From positions 1-64,000 of the forward strand of contig NZ_JASHJL010000006.1 in the NCBI RefSeq assembly GCF_030733205.1: a stretch of DNA of 64,000 nt, given 5' to 3'. The DNA is from Mameliella sp. MMSF_3455 (GTDB lineage: Bacteria; Pseudomonadota; Alphaproteobacteria; Rhodobacterales; Rhodobacteraceae). The stretch's first letter is position 1, and every line of letters starts with the position of its first letter. The notes beneath the pieces were generated by a model. The model made no database searches. It had not been told where the DNA came from and was given only the letters and a program-made list of their open reading frames with translations. This document shows, one piece after another, positions 52,876 through 61,364 of the stretch. A program made the position numbers and the translations under genes.

Positions 52876-53859
52876 ATGGGCGGCTTTATCCTGCGGCGGG
52901 TTCTCTACATGATCCCGACCGTCTTCCTGGTCTCCATCGTGACCTTCATCATCATCCAGCTGCCGCCGGGCGACTACCTGGACACGCTGGCCGCAGAGAT
53001 GGGCGAGGCCGGTGTCGACAACACCGCCGTCGTCGAGCAGCTGCGCGAGCAGTACGGGCTGGGTGAGCCCATGTACCTGCAATACTGGAAATGGATGACC
53101 GGCATCCTGTTCGAGGGCGACTTCGGCATTTCCTTTGAAAAGAACGTGCCGGTGACGGATGTGATCTGGGACCGGCTGGGCTGGACCTTTGCCATCTCGA
53201 TCCTGACGCTGTTCTTCATCTGGATCGTGGCGCTGCCGATCGGCATCTACTCGGCGGTGCGCAAGTATTCGGTGGGCGACTACATCGCCACCCTGCTGGG
53301 GTTCATCGGCCTGGCGATCCCGAACTTCCTGCTGGCGCTGGTGATGATGTACGTGGCCTTCAAGTATTTTGGCCAGTCGGTCGGCGGGCTGGTCAGTCCG
53401 GAGTATCTGGATCAGCCGTGGTCATGGGCCAAGTTCGGCAACCTGCTGCAGCATATCTGGATGCCGGTTTTCGTGGTCGGCACTTCAGGGGCGGCGGCCT
53501 TGATCCGCATCATGCGCGCCAACCTGCTGGATGAACTGTACCGGCCTTATGTCGTGACTGCCCGGGCCAAGGGCATGCCCGAATTCCAACTGCTGATGCG
53601 TTACCCCGTGCGCGTCGCGCTGAACCCCTTCATCTCGACCATCGGGTGGATCCTGCCGACGCTGGTATCGGGGGAAATCATCGTGGCCGTGGTCATGAAC
53701 CTGCCCACCACCGGGCCGCTCCTGCTGCGCGCGCTCCTGGTGCAGGACATGTACCTGGCCGGATCGCTGATCCTGATCGTCAGCCTGCTGACGGTGATCG
53801 GCACGCTTCTCTCCGACGTCCTGCTTGCCTGGGTCGACCCGAGGATACGTTACCAATGA
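52876..53859 (+). CDS. ABC transporter permease (DppB class)
   Basis: 327 aa, six helices. N-terminal FILRRVLYMIPTVFLVSIVTFIIIQLPPGD is typical of DppB/OppB; the EAA loop reads YVVTARAKGMPEFQLLMRYPVRVALNPFI. Forms the inner-membrane pore with the next gene product. Its stop overlaps the next ATG (ATGA). Confidence 0.93.
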   Translation: MGGFILRRVLYMIPTVFLVSIVTFIIIQLPPGDYLDTLAAEMGEAGVDNTAVVEQLREQYGLGEPMYLQYWKWMTGILFEGDFGISFEKNVPVTDVIWDRLGWTFAISILTLFFIWIVALPIGIYSAVRKYSVGDYIATLLGFIGLAIPNFLLALVMMYVAFKYFGQSVGGLVSPEYLDQPWSWAKFGNLLQHIWMPVFVVGTSGAAALIRIMRANLLDELYRPYVVTARAKGMPEFQLLMRYPVRVALNPFISTIGWILPTLVSGEIIVAVVMNLPTTGPLLLRALLVQDMYLAGSLILIVSLLTVIGTLLSDVLLAWVDPRIRYQ

Positions 53860-55001
53860 CAGCCATCGATTCCGCATCCGAGGTGCAGGCGGCCGAGTCC
53901 GTCAAGACACCTGCCCTGCTTGGCCCCTGGGCGCTGATGTGGCGGCAGTTCCGCCGGCACAAGATCGCCTACTTCAGCCTGTTCATCGTGGGGTTCATCT
54001 ATTTCGTCGCTCTGTTCGGCGAGTTCCTCAGCCCCGCCGACCACCTGAAAACCAACACCCGCGCGCCCTTTGCGCCGCCGCAGGGCATCCATTTCTTCGC
54101 CCCCGCCGAGGACGGCGAAAGCCGGTTCATCCTGCACGCACGCGGCCTGAAGATGGAGATCGACCGCGAGGCGATGCGCCGCCATTTTGTCGAGGACCCG
54201 GAAAAGGTGATCCCGCTGGGGTTCTTCGTGAAGGGGTATGAATACAAGCTCTTGTGGCTGATCCCGACCAACCGGCATTTCTTCGGCCCCAAGAACCCGC
54301 GCGACACGGTGTATTTCCTGGGCGCCGACCGGCTGGGCCGCGATATCCTCAGCCGGATCATCATGGGCACGCGGATTTCCATGTCCATCGGTCTTGTGGG
54401 CGTCGCGGTGTCGCTGATCGTGGGGGTCAGCCTTGGCGGGATTTCCGGCTACTACGGCGGCTGGATCGACAACGCCATCCAGCGCCTGATCGAATTCCTG
54501 CGCTCTATCCCGACCATCCCGCTGTGGATGGGGCTGGCCGCCGCGATCCCGCTGGATTGGCCGCCGCTGCGGACCTACTTCGTGGTCACGCTGATCGTGT
54601 CGATGATCGGCTGGACGACCTTGGCGCGCGAGGTGCGGGGCAAGTTCCTGTCGCTGCGGCACGAGGATTTCGTCACCGCCGCGCGGCTGGACGGGCTGTC
54701 CGACTGGGAGGTGATCCGCAAGCACCTGGTTCCCAGTTTTGCCAGCCACATCATCGCTTCGCTGACCTTGGCGGTGCCGCTGATGATCCTTGCCGAAACC
54801 TCGCTGAGCTTTCTCGGCATCGGGTTGCAGCCGCCGATCGTGTCCTGGGGCACCCTGCTGAAGGAGGCACAGAACATCCGCACCATCATCGAAGCCCCCT
54901 GGCTTTTGATCGCGCCCGGCACGGTCATCGTGACCGCCGTGCTTGCCCTCAACTTCCTCGGAGACGGCCTTCGCGATGCCGCAGATCCCTATGCAAACTG
55001 A
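53856..55001 (+). CDS. ABC transporter permease (DppC class) with enlarged periplasmic loop
   Basis: 381 aa, about 80-100 longer than standard DppC. After the first helix (IAYFSLFIVGFIYFVALFGEFLSP) comes an extra segment of about 90 residues (approximately 60-150: PPQGIHFFAPAEDGESRF and so on to NRHFFGPKNPRDT) before the usual LGADRLGRDILSRIIMGTRISM. EAA loop FVTAARLDGLSDWEVIRKHLVPSF. The long-loop subtype is found with large family-5 receptors that carry glycans. ATGA overlap with the previous gene. Confidence 0.92.
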   Translation: MTAIDSASEVQAAESVKTPALLGPWALMWRQFRRHKIAYFSLFIVGFIYFVALFGEFLSPADHLKTNTRAPFAPPQGIHFFAPAEDGESRFILHARGLKMEIDREAMRRHFVEDPEKVIPLGFFVKGYEYKLLWLIPTNRHFFGPKNPRDTVYFLGADRLGRDILSRIIMGTRISMSIGLVGVAVSLIVGVSLGGISGYYGGWIDNAIQRLIEFLRSIPTIPLWMGLAAAIPLDWPPLRTYFVVTLIVSMIGWTTLAREVRGKFLSLRHEDFVTAARLDGLSDWEVIRKHLVPSFASHIIASLTLAVPLMILAETSLSFLGIGLQPPIVSWGTLLKEAQNIRTIIEAPWLLIAPGTVIVTAVLALNFLGDGLRDAADPYAN

Positions 55002-56013
55002 CAACACAGACCAGCCGATGATTGAGATCCGCGGGCTGAAGACCCACTTTTTCACCGATGACGGTTTGGTGAAGGCGGTCGAAGGCGTCGATCTGGACAT
55101 CATGCCCAACCGCACGCTCTGCCTGTTGGGGGAGAGCGGCTGCGGCAAGTCGATCCTCGCCCGGTCCATCCTGCGCATCGTCGATGCGCCGGGGCGGATC
55201 ACCGGGGGCAGCATCCTGTACCACGCCGCAGACGGGCGCACCGTGGATCTTGCCCGCGCGCGGCCCGGGTCGCGGGAACTGCGGTCGATCCGGGGCAGCG
55301 ATATCTCGATGATCTTCCAGGAGCCGATGAGCTCGCTTGGGCCGATCCAGAAGATCGGCAAGCAGATCACCGAGACCATCCGCCTGCACCGCGACGTGAC
55401 CAGGGCCGAGGCCAAGGCAGAGGCCATCGACATGCTGGCCCGCGTCGGCATCCCGCGCCCGGCCGAACGGTTCGAAAGCTACCCGTTCGAGCTGTCAGGC
55501 GGGATGCGGCAACGGGCGATGATCGCCATGGCGCTGTCGTGTCAGCCGCGTCTGCTGATCGCGGATGAGCCGACGACCGCGCTGGACGTGACCACGCAGG
55601 CGCAGATCCTCGACCTGATCGCCGAGCTGAAGGAAGAGTTCCAGATGGCGGTGATGCTGATCACCCATGACCTGGGCGTGGTGGCCGAGGTCGCCGATGA
55701 CGTGGCGGTGATGTACATGGGAAAGATCGTCGAGAAATCCGACGTCTACGGGCTGTTCGAAAATCCGCGCCATCCCTACACCCGCGCGCTTCTGAATTCG
55801 GTGCCGCGTATCGGGATGACGTCCAAGGACCGCCTGCCTGCCATTCGCGGGATGGTGCCGCATCCGCTGGCGCGGCCCTCGGGCTGTACGTTCCGCACCC
55901 GCTGCGACCAGTTCATGCAGGGCACCTGTGACCTGCGCGAACCTCGGCTGAAGCCGGTGGAGGGCGGCGAAGTCGCCTGTTTCCTGCATGAGGGGGAGAC
56001 GACCAATGTCTGA
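54976..56013 (+). CDS. ABC transporter ATP-binding protein (DppD class)
   Basis: 345 aa. Walker [10 protein letters not shown]-loop [11 protein letters not shown], signature LSGGMRQR, Walker [14 protein letters not shown]-loop ITHDLG, and the C-terminal oligopeptide-type extension with Cys cluster ([20 protein letters not shown]) that can bind Fe-S. Starts inside the end of the permease gene (26-base overlap); an ATG 15 bases later is an alternative. Confidence 0.93.
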   Translation: MPQIPMQTDNTDQPMIEIRGLKTHFFTDDGLVKAVEGVDLDIMPNRTLCLLGESGCGKSILARSILRIVDAPGRITGGSILYHAADGRTVDLARARPGSRELRSIRGSDISMIFQEPMSSLGPIQKIGKQITETIRLHRDVTRAEAKAEAIDMLARVGIPRPAERFESYPFELSGGMRQRAMIAMALSCQPRLLIADEPTTALDVTTQAQILDLIAELKEEFQMAVMLITHDLGVVAEVADDVAVMYMGKIVEKSDVYGLFENPRHPYTRALLNSVPRIGMTSKDRLPAIRGMVPHPLARPSGCTFRTRCDQFMQGTCDLREPRLKPVEGGEVACFLHEGETTNV

Positions 56014-56995
56014 CGCCATTCTGGAGGTGCGCGACCTGACCATGTCCTTTGGCGGCAGCAAGGGCGGATGGCTGTCCAAACCCGCCAAGGGCTTCGTCGC
56101 GGTGGACGCGGTGTCGTTTGACGTGAAACGCGGAGAAACCTTTGGCATTGTGGGCGAAAGCGGCAGCGGCAAGACCACGCTGGGCCGTTGCATCCTGCGA
56201 GTGCTGGATCCATCGGACGGCAGCATCCGGTTCCGCCCGCAATCGGGGGCGGAGGTCGAACTGGCCGATGCGCCCATCGACCAGCTGCGGCAGGTCTGGC
56301 GCAAGCTTCGGATGATCTTTCAGGATCCGCAGGCCTCGCTCAACCCGCGCCTGCGGGTGATCGACATCGTCGGGCAGGCCTTGCAGAAATCCGAGGGGCT
56401 GAAGGGCAAGGAACTGGCCGAACGGGTCGGCGACCTGCTGGAGAACGTCGGGCTGCGCAAGGAATTCATGCAGCGCTATCCCAATGCCTTTTCCGGCGGT
56501 CAGCGGCAGCGGCTGGGCATCGCCCGCGCGCTTTCAACGGGTCCAGAACTGGTGGTCGCGGATGAGGCGGTTTCCGCGCTGGACGTGTCCATTCAGGCGC
56601 AGACGCTAAACCTGTTGCAGGACCTGCAACAGGAGTTCTCGCTGACCTTTCTGTTCATCGCGCATGACCTTGCGGTGGTGGAGCATATCTGCGACCGGGT
56701 GGCGGTGATGTACCGGGGCCAGTTCGTCGAGGTGGCCGATACCGAAACCCTGTTCCGCAACCCCCAGCACCCCTACACCCGCGCGCTGTTGCAGGCCGTG
56801 CCCGTGGCCGATCCGCGCCAGCGCCGCCGCAAGGCCGGGGCAGGGGCCGAACCGGTGGACGTGACCGCGCCGATGCGGGGCTGCCGCTTTGCCCCGCGCT
56901 GTCCCCATGCCACGGACCTGTGCCGCAGCACCCGTCCGCCCGCGCGCAACATCAGCGGCGCGGATGTGCTGTGCCACTATGCGGGAGAGATATGA
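56006..56995 (+). CDS. ABC transporter ATP-binding protein (DppF class)
   Basis: 329 aa. Walker [11 protein letters not shown]-loop [15 protein letters not shown], signature FSGGQRQR, Walker [14 protein letters not shown]-loop [11 protein letters not shown]-terminal [15 protein letters not shown]. Walker B has Asp-Glu-Ala, not the usual Asp-Glu-Pro, a common variant in DppF/OppF. Overlaps dppD-like gene by 8 bases; ATG behind GAGGGGGAGACGACC. Last transport gene of the sulfatase/enolase operon. Confidence 0.93.
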   Translation: MSDAILEVRDLTMSFGGSKGGWLSKPAKGFVAVDAVSFDVKRGETFGIVGESGSGKTTLGRCILRVLDPSDGSIRFRPQSGAEVELADAPIDQLRQVWRKLRMIFQDPQASLNPRLRVIDIVGQALQKSEGLKGKELAERVGDLLENVGLRKEFMQRYPNAFSGGQRQRLGIARALSTGPELVVADEAVSALDVSIQAQTLNLLQDLQQEFSLTFLFIAHDLAVVEHICDRVAVMYRGQFVEVADTETLFRNPQHPYTRALLQAVPVADPRQRRRKAGAGAEPVDVTAPMRGCRFAPRCPHATDLCRSTRPPARNISGADVLCHYAGEI

Positions 56996-57040
56996 CCATG
57001 CGCGTCATGGCTATTTCCCAACAAGGGGGGCGTGGTTATA

Positions 57041-57745
57041 GTGGCTGCTGATCCGAAAAAACGGGCTTGGCGTATGGCAAAGGACGACGGCACCGAGGAT
57101 ACCTCTCTTTACGAGGCGATCCTTGACGACATCTACGAGGGCCGCCTGACCGGGGGTCAGCGGCTGAAGGTGTCGGAACTGGCCGAACGCTTTGGCACCT
57201 CGACCAGCCCGGTGCGCGAGGTGCTGCGCCGGATGCAGGGGGAGGGCTTCGTTCAGATCCATCCCAACAAGGGCGCCACGATCCGCCCCACGGACACCGG
57301 GTTCCTGCAGAACGTGTTCGAGGTGCTCCAGATGCTGGAGCCTTATTTCGTCACCTGGTTTGCCGATTATGCCTCTCCCGAAATGGTGGATGAGCTGGCG
57401 GCGATCCAGGAAAAGATCAAGGCGACGCCGCATGCCGAACAGCGTGCCTTTCGCAAGCTGGACTTTGAATTCCACGACGTGTTCAGCCGCCATCATTACA
57501 ACCAGACCGCCGCCGAGATCTGGCACAACCTGCGCACGTCTTTGAACGTGCAAGCCGCGCGGTTGCGGATTTCGCCCGCGCGGTTCGAGACGATCAAGGA
57601 AGAACACGACGAGATCGTCGCCGCCTGCCGCGCCCATGACGCGGCGCGCGCGCACCTGGTGATCTGCAAGCATGTGGACGGGTCTTTTGTCCAGATGTCG
57701 CAGCAGATCCGCGCGCTTGGCCTGTCGGCCAACACCAGCTTCTGA
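57041..57745 (+). CDS. GntR-family regulator (FCD domain) of the sulfatase/ABC locus
   Basis: 234 aa from the GTG at 57041, 10 bases after AAGGGGGG; an in-frame GTG at 57032 is too close to that site. Winged helix LTGGQRLKVSELAERFGTSTSPVREVLRRMQGEGFVQIHPNKGATI, then FCD domain (FEFHDVFSRHHYN). It follows the ABC operon by 45 bases and probably binds the palindrome at 47980-47998 to control both divergent units; the ligand may be a sugar acid. Confidence 0.88.
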   Translation: MAADPKKRAWRMAKDDGTEDTSLYEAILDDIYEGRLTGGQRLKVSELAERFGTSTSPVREVLRRMQGEGFVQIHPNKGATIRPTDTGFLQNVFEVLQMLEPYFVTWFADYASPEMVDELAAIQEKIKATPHAEQRAFRKLDFEFHDVFSRHHYNQTAAEIWHNLRTSLNVQAARLRISPARFETIKEEHDEIVAACRAHDAARAHLVICKHVDGSFVQMSQQIRALGLSANTSF

Positions 57746-57935
57746 TCGCCACGCCGGGCATTGCCCGCGCTGTACCGGGCGCGCGTGCCCCCGGCTGATC
57801 GCCGCCATCCGCCTTCCCTGAACTTGGCCGACCGTGGCCTTGCCCCCGCGCTGCGGGACTGGGCCGCTTTGCCGAAAAATCATGCGTCTTTTCCAAGCGC
57901 AGGCAGCTTCGGGGCCGCCTGTCCGCAGAAAATTG

Positions 57936-57964
57936 TTGACTCGTTGTTACATGCTTCACATGCT
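57936..57964 (+). promoter_or_regulatory. possible sigma-70 promoter of the amino acid ABC operon
   Basis: TTGACT (57936-57941), 17 bases, then CATGCT (57959-57964). The -35 is good and the -10 poor; the surrounding stretch is AT-rich compared with its flanks. An activator may compensate. Confidence 0.3.
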
Positions 57965-58000
57965 GCATAGCAATACACATGTTCTGATATACAACACATG
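57957..58000 (+). repeat. three CACATG repeats at exact 19-base spacing
   Basis: CACATG at 57957-57962, 57976-57981 and 57995-58000, start-to-start 19 bases each, spanning the promoter-to-RBS interval ahead of the ABC receptor gene. Even spacing suggests an iterated protein site or upstream-leader element. Confidence 0.45.
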
Positions 58001-58010
58001 GAGATGACTC

Positions 58011-59042
58011 ATGCATAGGGTTCTGGCCGCCAGCGCGATGGTTGCGGCGTCACTAATGGCGCCGCAGATCGCCCTCGCCGAAAGCGCGACGGTAAAGCAG
58101 ATCGAGGAACGGGGAACGCTGCTGTGCTCGGGTCACAACGGCAGCTACTTTGGCTTTGTCGAGGTGAACGACAACAACGAGTGGAAAGGCCTGGACATCG
58201 ACCTGTGCCGCGCCCTGACCACCGCGATTCTTGGCGATCCGGACAAGAACCAGATCGTGCCGCTCAGCTGGGCGCAGCGGTTCCCGGCGCTGCAATCGGG
58301 CGATGTGGACGTGATCATCAAGGCCACAGGCTGGACGATGGGCCGCGACACGGAACAGGGTCTGCAGTTCAGCCTGCCCTATTTCTTTGGCGGCGCGCAG
58401 CTGATGGCGCATGGCGATCTGGGTGTGACGGACGTCGCGGGCCTCGAGGGCGGCGTGATCTGCGTCGAGGCGGGCACCACGATCGAGCGCCTGGTGGCCA
58501 ACTACCTGTCCACAGAGGGCATCGAACATGACATGGTGTCCTATGAAAGCGCGGCGGAACTGCGGTCGGCCTATCTTGCCAACCGCTGCGATGCCTTTGC
58601 GGCCTGGGGCCCGTTCCTGGCCGTGCTGCGCGCCACCGAAATCGGCGATCCCGACGCCCATGTGATCCTGTCCGACCAGCTATCTGCCGAACCCATCGCC
58701 GCTGCGATGCGCCAGGGCGACGAAGGCTTTGTCGATGTGGTGAACTGGATGCTGTCGGCGCTGCTGATCGCCGAGGAAGAAGGCGTGACCTCTGAAAACG
58801 TCAATGACATGGCGGCCAACCCGGCCAACCCGCGCGTCGCGCGCCTGCTGGGTGTCGAGCCGGGCATGGGCGAGCGTCTGGGTCTGCGCGATACCTGGGC
58901 GCGCGACATGATCGCCGCCGTCGGCAACTTTGGCGAGATCTACGACCGCAACCTTGGCAAGGACAGCCCCTACAAGCTGGACCGCGGGCTGAATAACCTG
59001 TGGAGCCACGGCGGCGTGCTGTACGCGCCGATCCTTGATTGA
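58011..59042 (+). CDS. aapJ: polar amino acid ABC transporter receptor (AapJ-like)
   Basis: 343 aa, family 3 periplasmic binding protein. Signal peptide of about 23 residues (MHRVLAASAMVAASLMAPQ, cleaved near ALA-ESA). TVKQIEERGTLLCSGHNGSYFGFVEVNDNNEWKGLDIDLCRALTTAILG and VDVIIKATGWTMGRDTEQGLQFSLPYFFGG match the general L-amino acid receptor AapJ/BztA. Imports acidic or general amino acids. GGAG lies 7 bases before the ATG. A hairpin with TTTT follows. Confidence 0.92.
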   Translation: MHRVLAASAMVAASLMAPQIALAESATVKQIEERGTLLCSGHNGSYFGFVEVNDNNEWKGLDIDLCRALTTAILGDPDKNQIVPLSWAQRFPALQSGDVDVIIKATGWTMGRDTEQGLQFSLPYFFGGAQLMAHGDLGVTDVAGLEGGVICVEAGTTIERLVANYLSTEGIEHDMVSYESAAELRSAYLANRCDAFAAWGPFLAVLRATEIGDPDAHVILSDQLSAEPIAAAMRQGDEGFVDVVNWMLSALLIAEEEGVTSENVNDMAANPANPRVARLLGVEPGMGERLGLRDTWARDMIAAVGNFGEIYDRNLGKDSPYKLDRGLNNLWSHGGVLYAPILD

Positions 59043-59056
59043 TGACGTGACCATCC

Positions 59057-59088
59057 CGGGCCGCGCCCTGTCGGGGGCGGCCCGTTTT
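59057..59088 (+). terminator. hairpin with short U-tract after the receptor gene
   Basis: CGGGCCGCGCCC / GGGGGCGGCCCG, 12-bp arms with one mismatch and a 4-base loop, followed by TTTT, in the gap before the first permease. Likely a partial terminator raising the receptor-to-permease ratio. Confidence 0.65.
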
Positions 59089-59113
59089 CCGAACAGGACG
59101 CAAGGGACGTATC

Positions 59114-60250
59114 ATGCAATCGGCAGAACAGCTGCGCACACGGGTCAAACGGCGCAAACTGATCGTTCAGGGAACGATCCTCATCATCACGGTCCTGGCC
59201 GTCTGGGGTGCGGTATCCAACGCCCAATACAACCTGACGCGCCTGAACATGACCAGCGGGTTTGCCTTTCTGGAACGGGGCACCGGCTGGAACTACTCGT
59301 TCTCGCTGGTCGAGCGGTCGATCAACGATCCCTATGCCTACACCCTGTTCATCGGTCTGCTGAATACGCTGTTCGTGGGGTTCACCTGTATCGTCACCAC
59401 CACCATCTTTGGCTTTGTCGTGGGGACGATGCGCGATGCGCGACACCCGGCGCTGAATTTCATTGCGAATGTCTATGTGCAGATCTTTCGCAACATCCCG
59501 CTGATCCTGCAGGCGGTTTTTCTCTACGCGCTGCTGATCCACATCGGCGGACCGAGGCAGGCCATCAGCCTTGGCGACGTGGCCTTTCTGTCCGGACGGG
59601 GGCTGATGCTGCCGGGGCTGAACGTCAGCCCTTGGGTGGCGGTTGCGATGCTGGGCGCATGTCTTGCGCTGGCCATAGGACTGATCCTGGCCAAGGTGAC
59701 GCTCTGGCGCGGACTGGCGGGCTGGCTTGGCGGCAGTGTCGCGATGATAATGGTTATGGCCGTTTCCTTCCGGCCTGAGGGGGCAAACCTGCTTTCGCTC
59801 CCCGAATTGCAGGGGCTGCGGTTTCGCGGCGGTGTCTCTGTCCCGATCGAGCTGTTCGCGCTGGTGGCCTCGATCACCCTTTACGGCAGCGCCTATATCG
59901 CCGAGATCGTACGTGGCGGGCTGGCGCAGGTGCCGCGCGGGCTGGTCGAGGCGGGGCAGGCGCTTGGCCTGACGCGGGCCGCGATCTGGGCGCGGATCAA
60001 GGTGCCCATGGCGCTGCGCAGCATCATCCCGCCCTTGGGCAACCAGTGGATCTTCATGATGAAGGCCACAACCATCGGCATCGCCATCGGCTTCAGCGAC
60101 CTGTTCTACATCACCGTCAACTCGATCAGCCAGTCGGGCCAGACGCTGGAATTGATCCTGCTGCTGATGCTGACCTTTCTCGCCATCAACTATTCCATCG
60201 CGATTTTCACCAACTGGCTGAACGCGCGCCTGCAACTTAAGGAGCACTGA
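59114..60250 (+). CDS. aapQ: amino acid ABC transporter permease (AapQ-like)
   Basis: 378 aa. About eight helices, with the extra N-terminal helices typical of AapQ/BztB. FRNIPLILQAVFLYALL and the EAA loop VPRGLVEAGQALGLTRAAIWARIKVPMALRSIIPPLGNQ are characteristic; GFAFLERGTGWNYSFSL is an AapQ hallmark. Partner of the next permease, whose ATG lies 2 bases after the stop. Confidence 0.92.
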   Translation: MQSAEQLRTRVKRRKLIVQGTILIITVLAVWGAVSNAQYNLTRLNMTSGFAFLERGTGWNYSFSLVERSINDPYAYTLFIGLLNTLFVGFTCIVTTTIFGFVVGTMRDARHPALNFIANVYVQIFRNIPLILQAVFLYALLIHIGGPRQAISLGDVAFLSGRGLMLPGLNVSPWVAVAMLGACLALAIGLILAKVTLWRGLAGWLGGSVAMIMVMAVSFRPEGANLLSLPELQGLRFRGGVSVPIELFALVASITLYGSAYIAEIVRGGLAQVPRGLVEAGQALGLTRAAIWARIKVPMALRSIIPPLGNQWIFMMKATTIGIAIGFSDLFYITVNSISQSGQTLELILLLMLTFLAINYSIAIFTNWLNARLQLKEH

Positions 60251-60252
60251 GG

Positions 60253-61356
60253 ATGGCACTGACAGAGATTGCCGCGCCCGCACCGATGGGCCTCACACCG
60301 CCCAGCCGGGTGCAGATCGCGCGGACAAAGTTCTTGAAATACGGCTTCGGCTCGCCGCTGGCGGCGGCGGTGTCGGTGCTGGTCTTTGCGCTGCTGGCCT
60401 ATATCCTGTGGCGCTTTGTGGACTGGGCCGTGGTGCATGCGGTCTGGTCCAGGGACAACGTCGATCAATGCGGCCACGGCGGTGCCTGCTGGGCGGTGAT
60501 CGACGCGCGTCACCGGCTGATCCTGTTCGGCACCTACCCGTTCGAGGAACATTGGCGATCGACACTGGCCGCCATAGCCATCGTCGCCACGGTGCTGCTG
60601 TCCTGCATTCCGGCCATGTGGCAGCCCGCCCGCCTGGCGGTTCTGTGGGTTGTGGGCTTTGCCGCCTATTACCTGCTGATGGAGGGCAGCCTGCTGGGCC
60701 TGCAACAGGTGACGACGGACGGCTGGGGCGGGCTGTCGCTGACGCTGTTCCTGTTTGCGGCGGTGGTGCTCTTGGGGATGCCGATGGGGCTGGGCCTGGC
60801 GCTGATGCGGCGGTCGGACATGCCGGTGGTCAAGTGGTTTGCCTTGATCATCATCGACACCATCCGGTCGCTGCCTCTGGTCACGACGCTGTTCACGGCG
60901 GCGGTGGTGGTGCCGCTGTTCCTGCCCGGCTGGCTGGACGGGGACAAGATCTGGCGCGTGATCCTGGCTTTTGCGCTGTTCTTTGCCTGCTACCAGGCAG
61001 AGGTCTTTCGCGGTGGATTCCAGGCGATCCCCAAGGGCCAGGTCGAGGCGGGCAAGGCGCTTGGCCTTGGGTATTGGAACATCATGGGGCGCATCGTGCT
61101 GCCGCAGGTGTTCCGCCACGCCCTGCCCAGCACGATCAACATGGTGGTTGTGACCTTCAAGGAAACGGCGATTGTGACCATCATCGGCTTCTTCGACATT
61201 CTCGCCTCTGGCAAGACGGCCTTCGGCACGGCAGACTGGGCGCCCTACTATATCGAGGTCTACCTCTTCGTGGCGGCGATCTACTGGGTCTTCATCTACT
61301 CGCTGGGTCAGTACGGCGAGTACCTGAAAGGTCGGATGGCCCTGTCCGAACGCTAG
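60253..61356 (+). CDS. aapM: amino acid ABC transporter permease (AapM-like)
   Basis: 367 aa. Long hydrophilic segment after the first helix (VHAVWSRDNVDQCGHGGACWAVIDARHRLILFGTYPFEEHWR), a known feature of AapM/BztC, then the permease core with EAA loop IPKGQVEAGKALGLGYWNIMGRIVLPQVFRHALPS. No ATP-binding gene follows; the next gene, 8 bases away, is LysR on the other strand, so the ATPase must come from elsewhere. Confidence 0.92.
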   Translation: MALTEIAAPAPMGLTPPSRVQIARTKFLKYGFGSPLAAAVSVLVFALLAYILWRFVDWAVVHAVWSRDNVDQCGHGGACWAVIDARHRLILFGTYPFEEHWRSTLAAIAIVATVLLSCIPAMWQPARLAVLWVVGFAAYYLLMEGSLLGLQQVTTDGWGGLSLTLFLFAAVVLLGMPMGLGLALMRRSDMPVVKWFALIIIDTIRSLPLVTTLFTAAVVVPLFLPGWLDGDKIWRVILAFALFFACYQAEVFRGGFQAIPKGQVEAGKALGLGYWNIMGRIVLPQVFRHALPSTINMVVVTFKETAIVTIIGFFDILASGKTAFGTADWAPYYIEVYLFVAAIYWVFIYSLGQYGEYLKGRMALSER

Positions 61357-61364
61357 ACGCGGCT

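Noticed and set aside
56998-57051. 17-codon frame (MRVMAISQQ) between the ABC operon and GntR
   Set aside because: No good Shine-Dalgarno and overlapped by the GntR start; probably chance.
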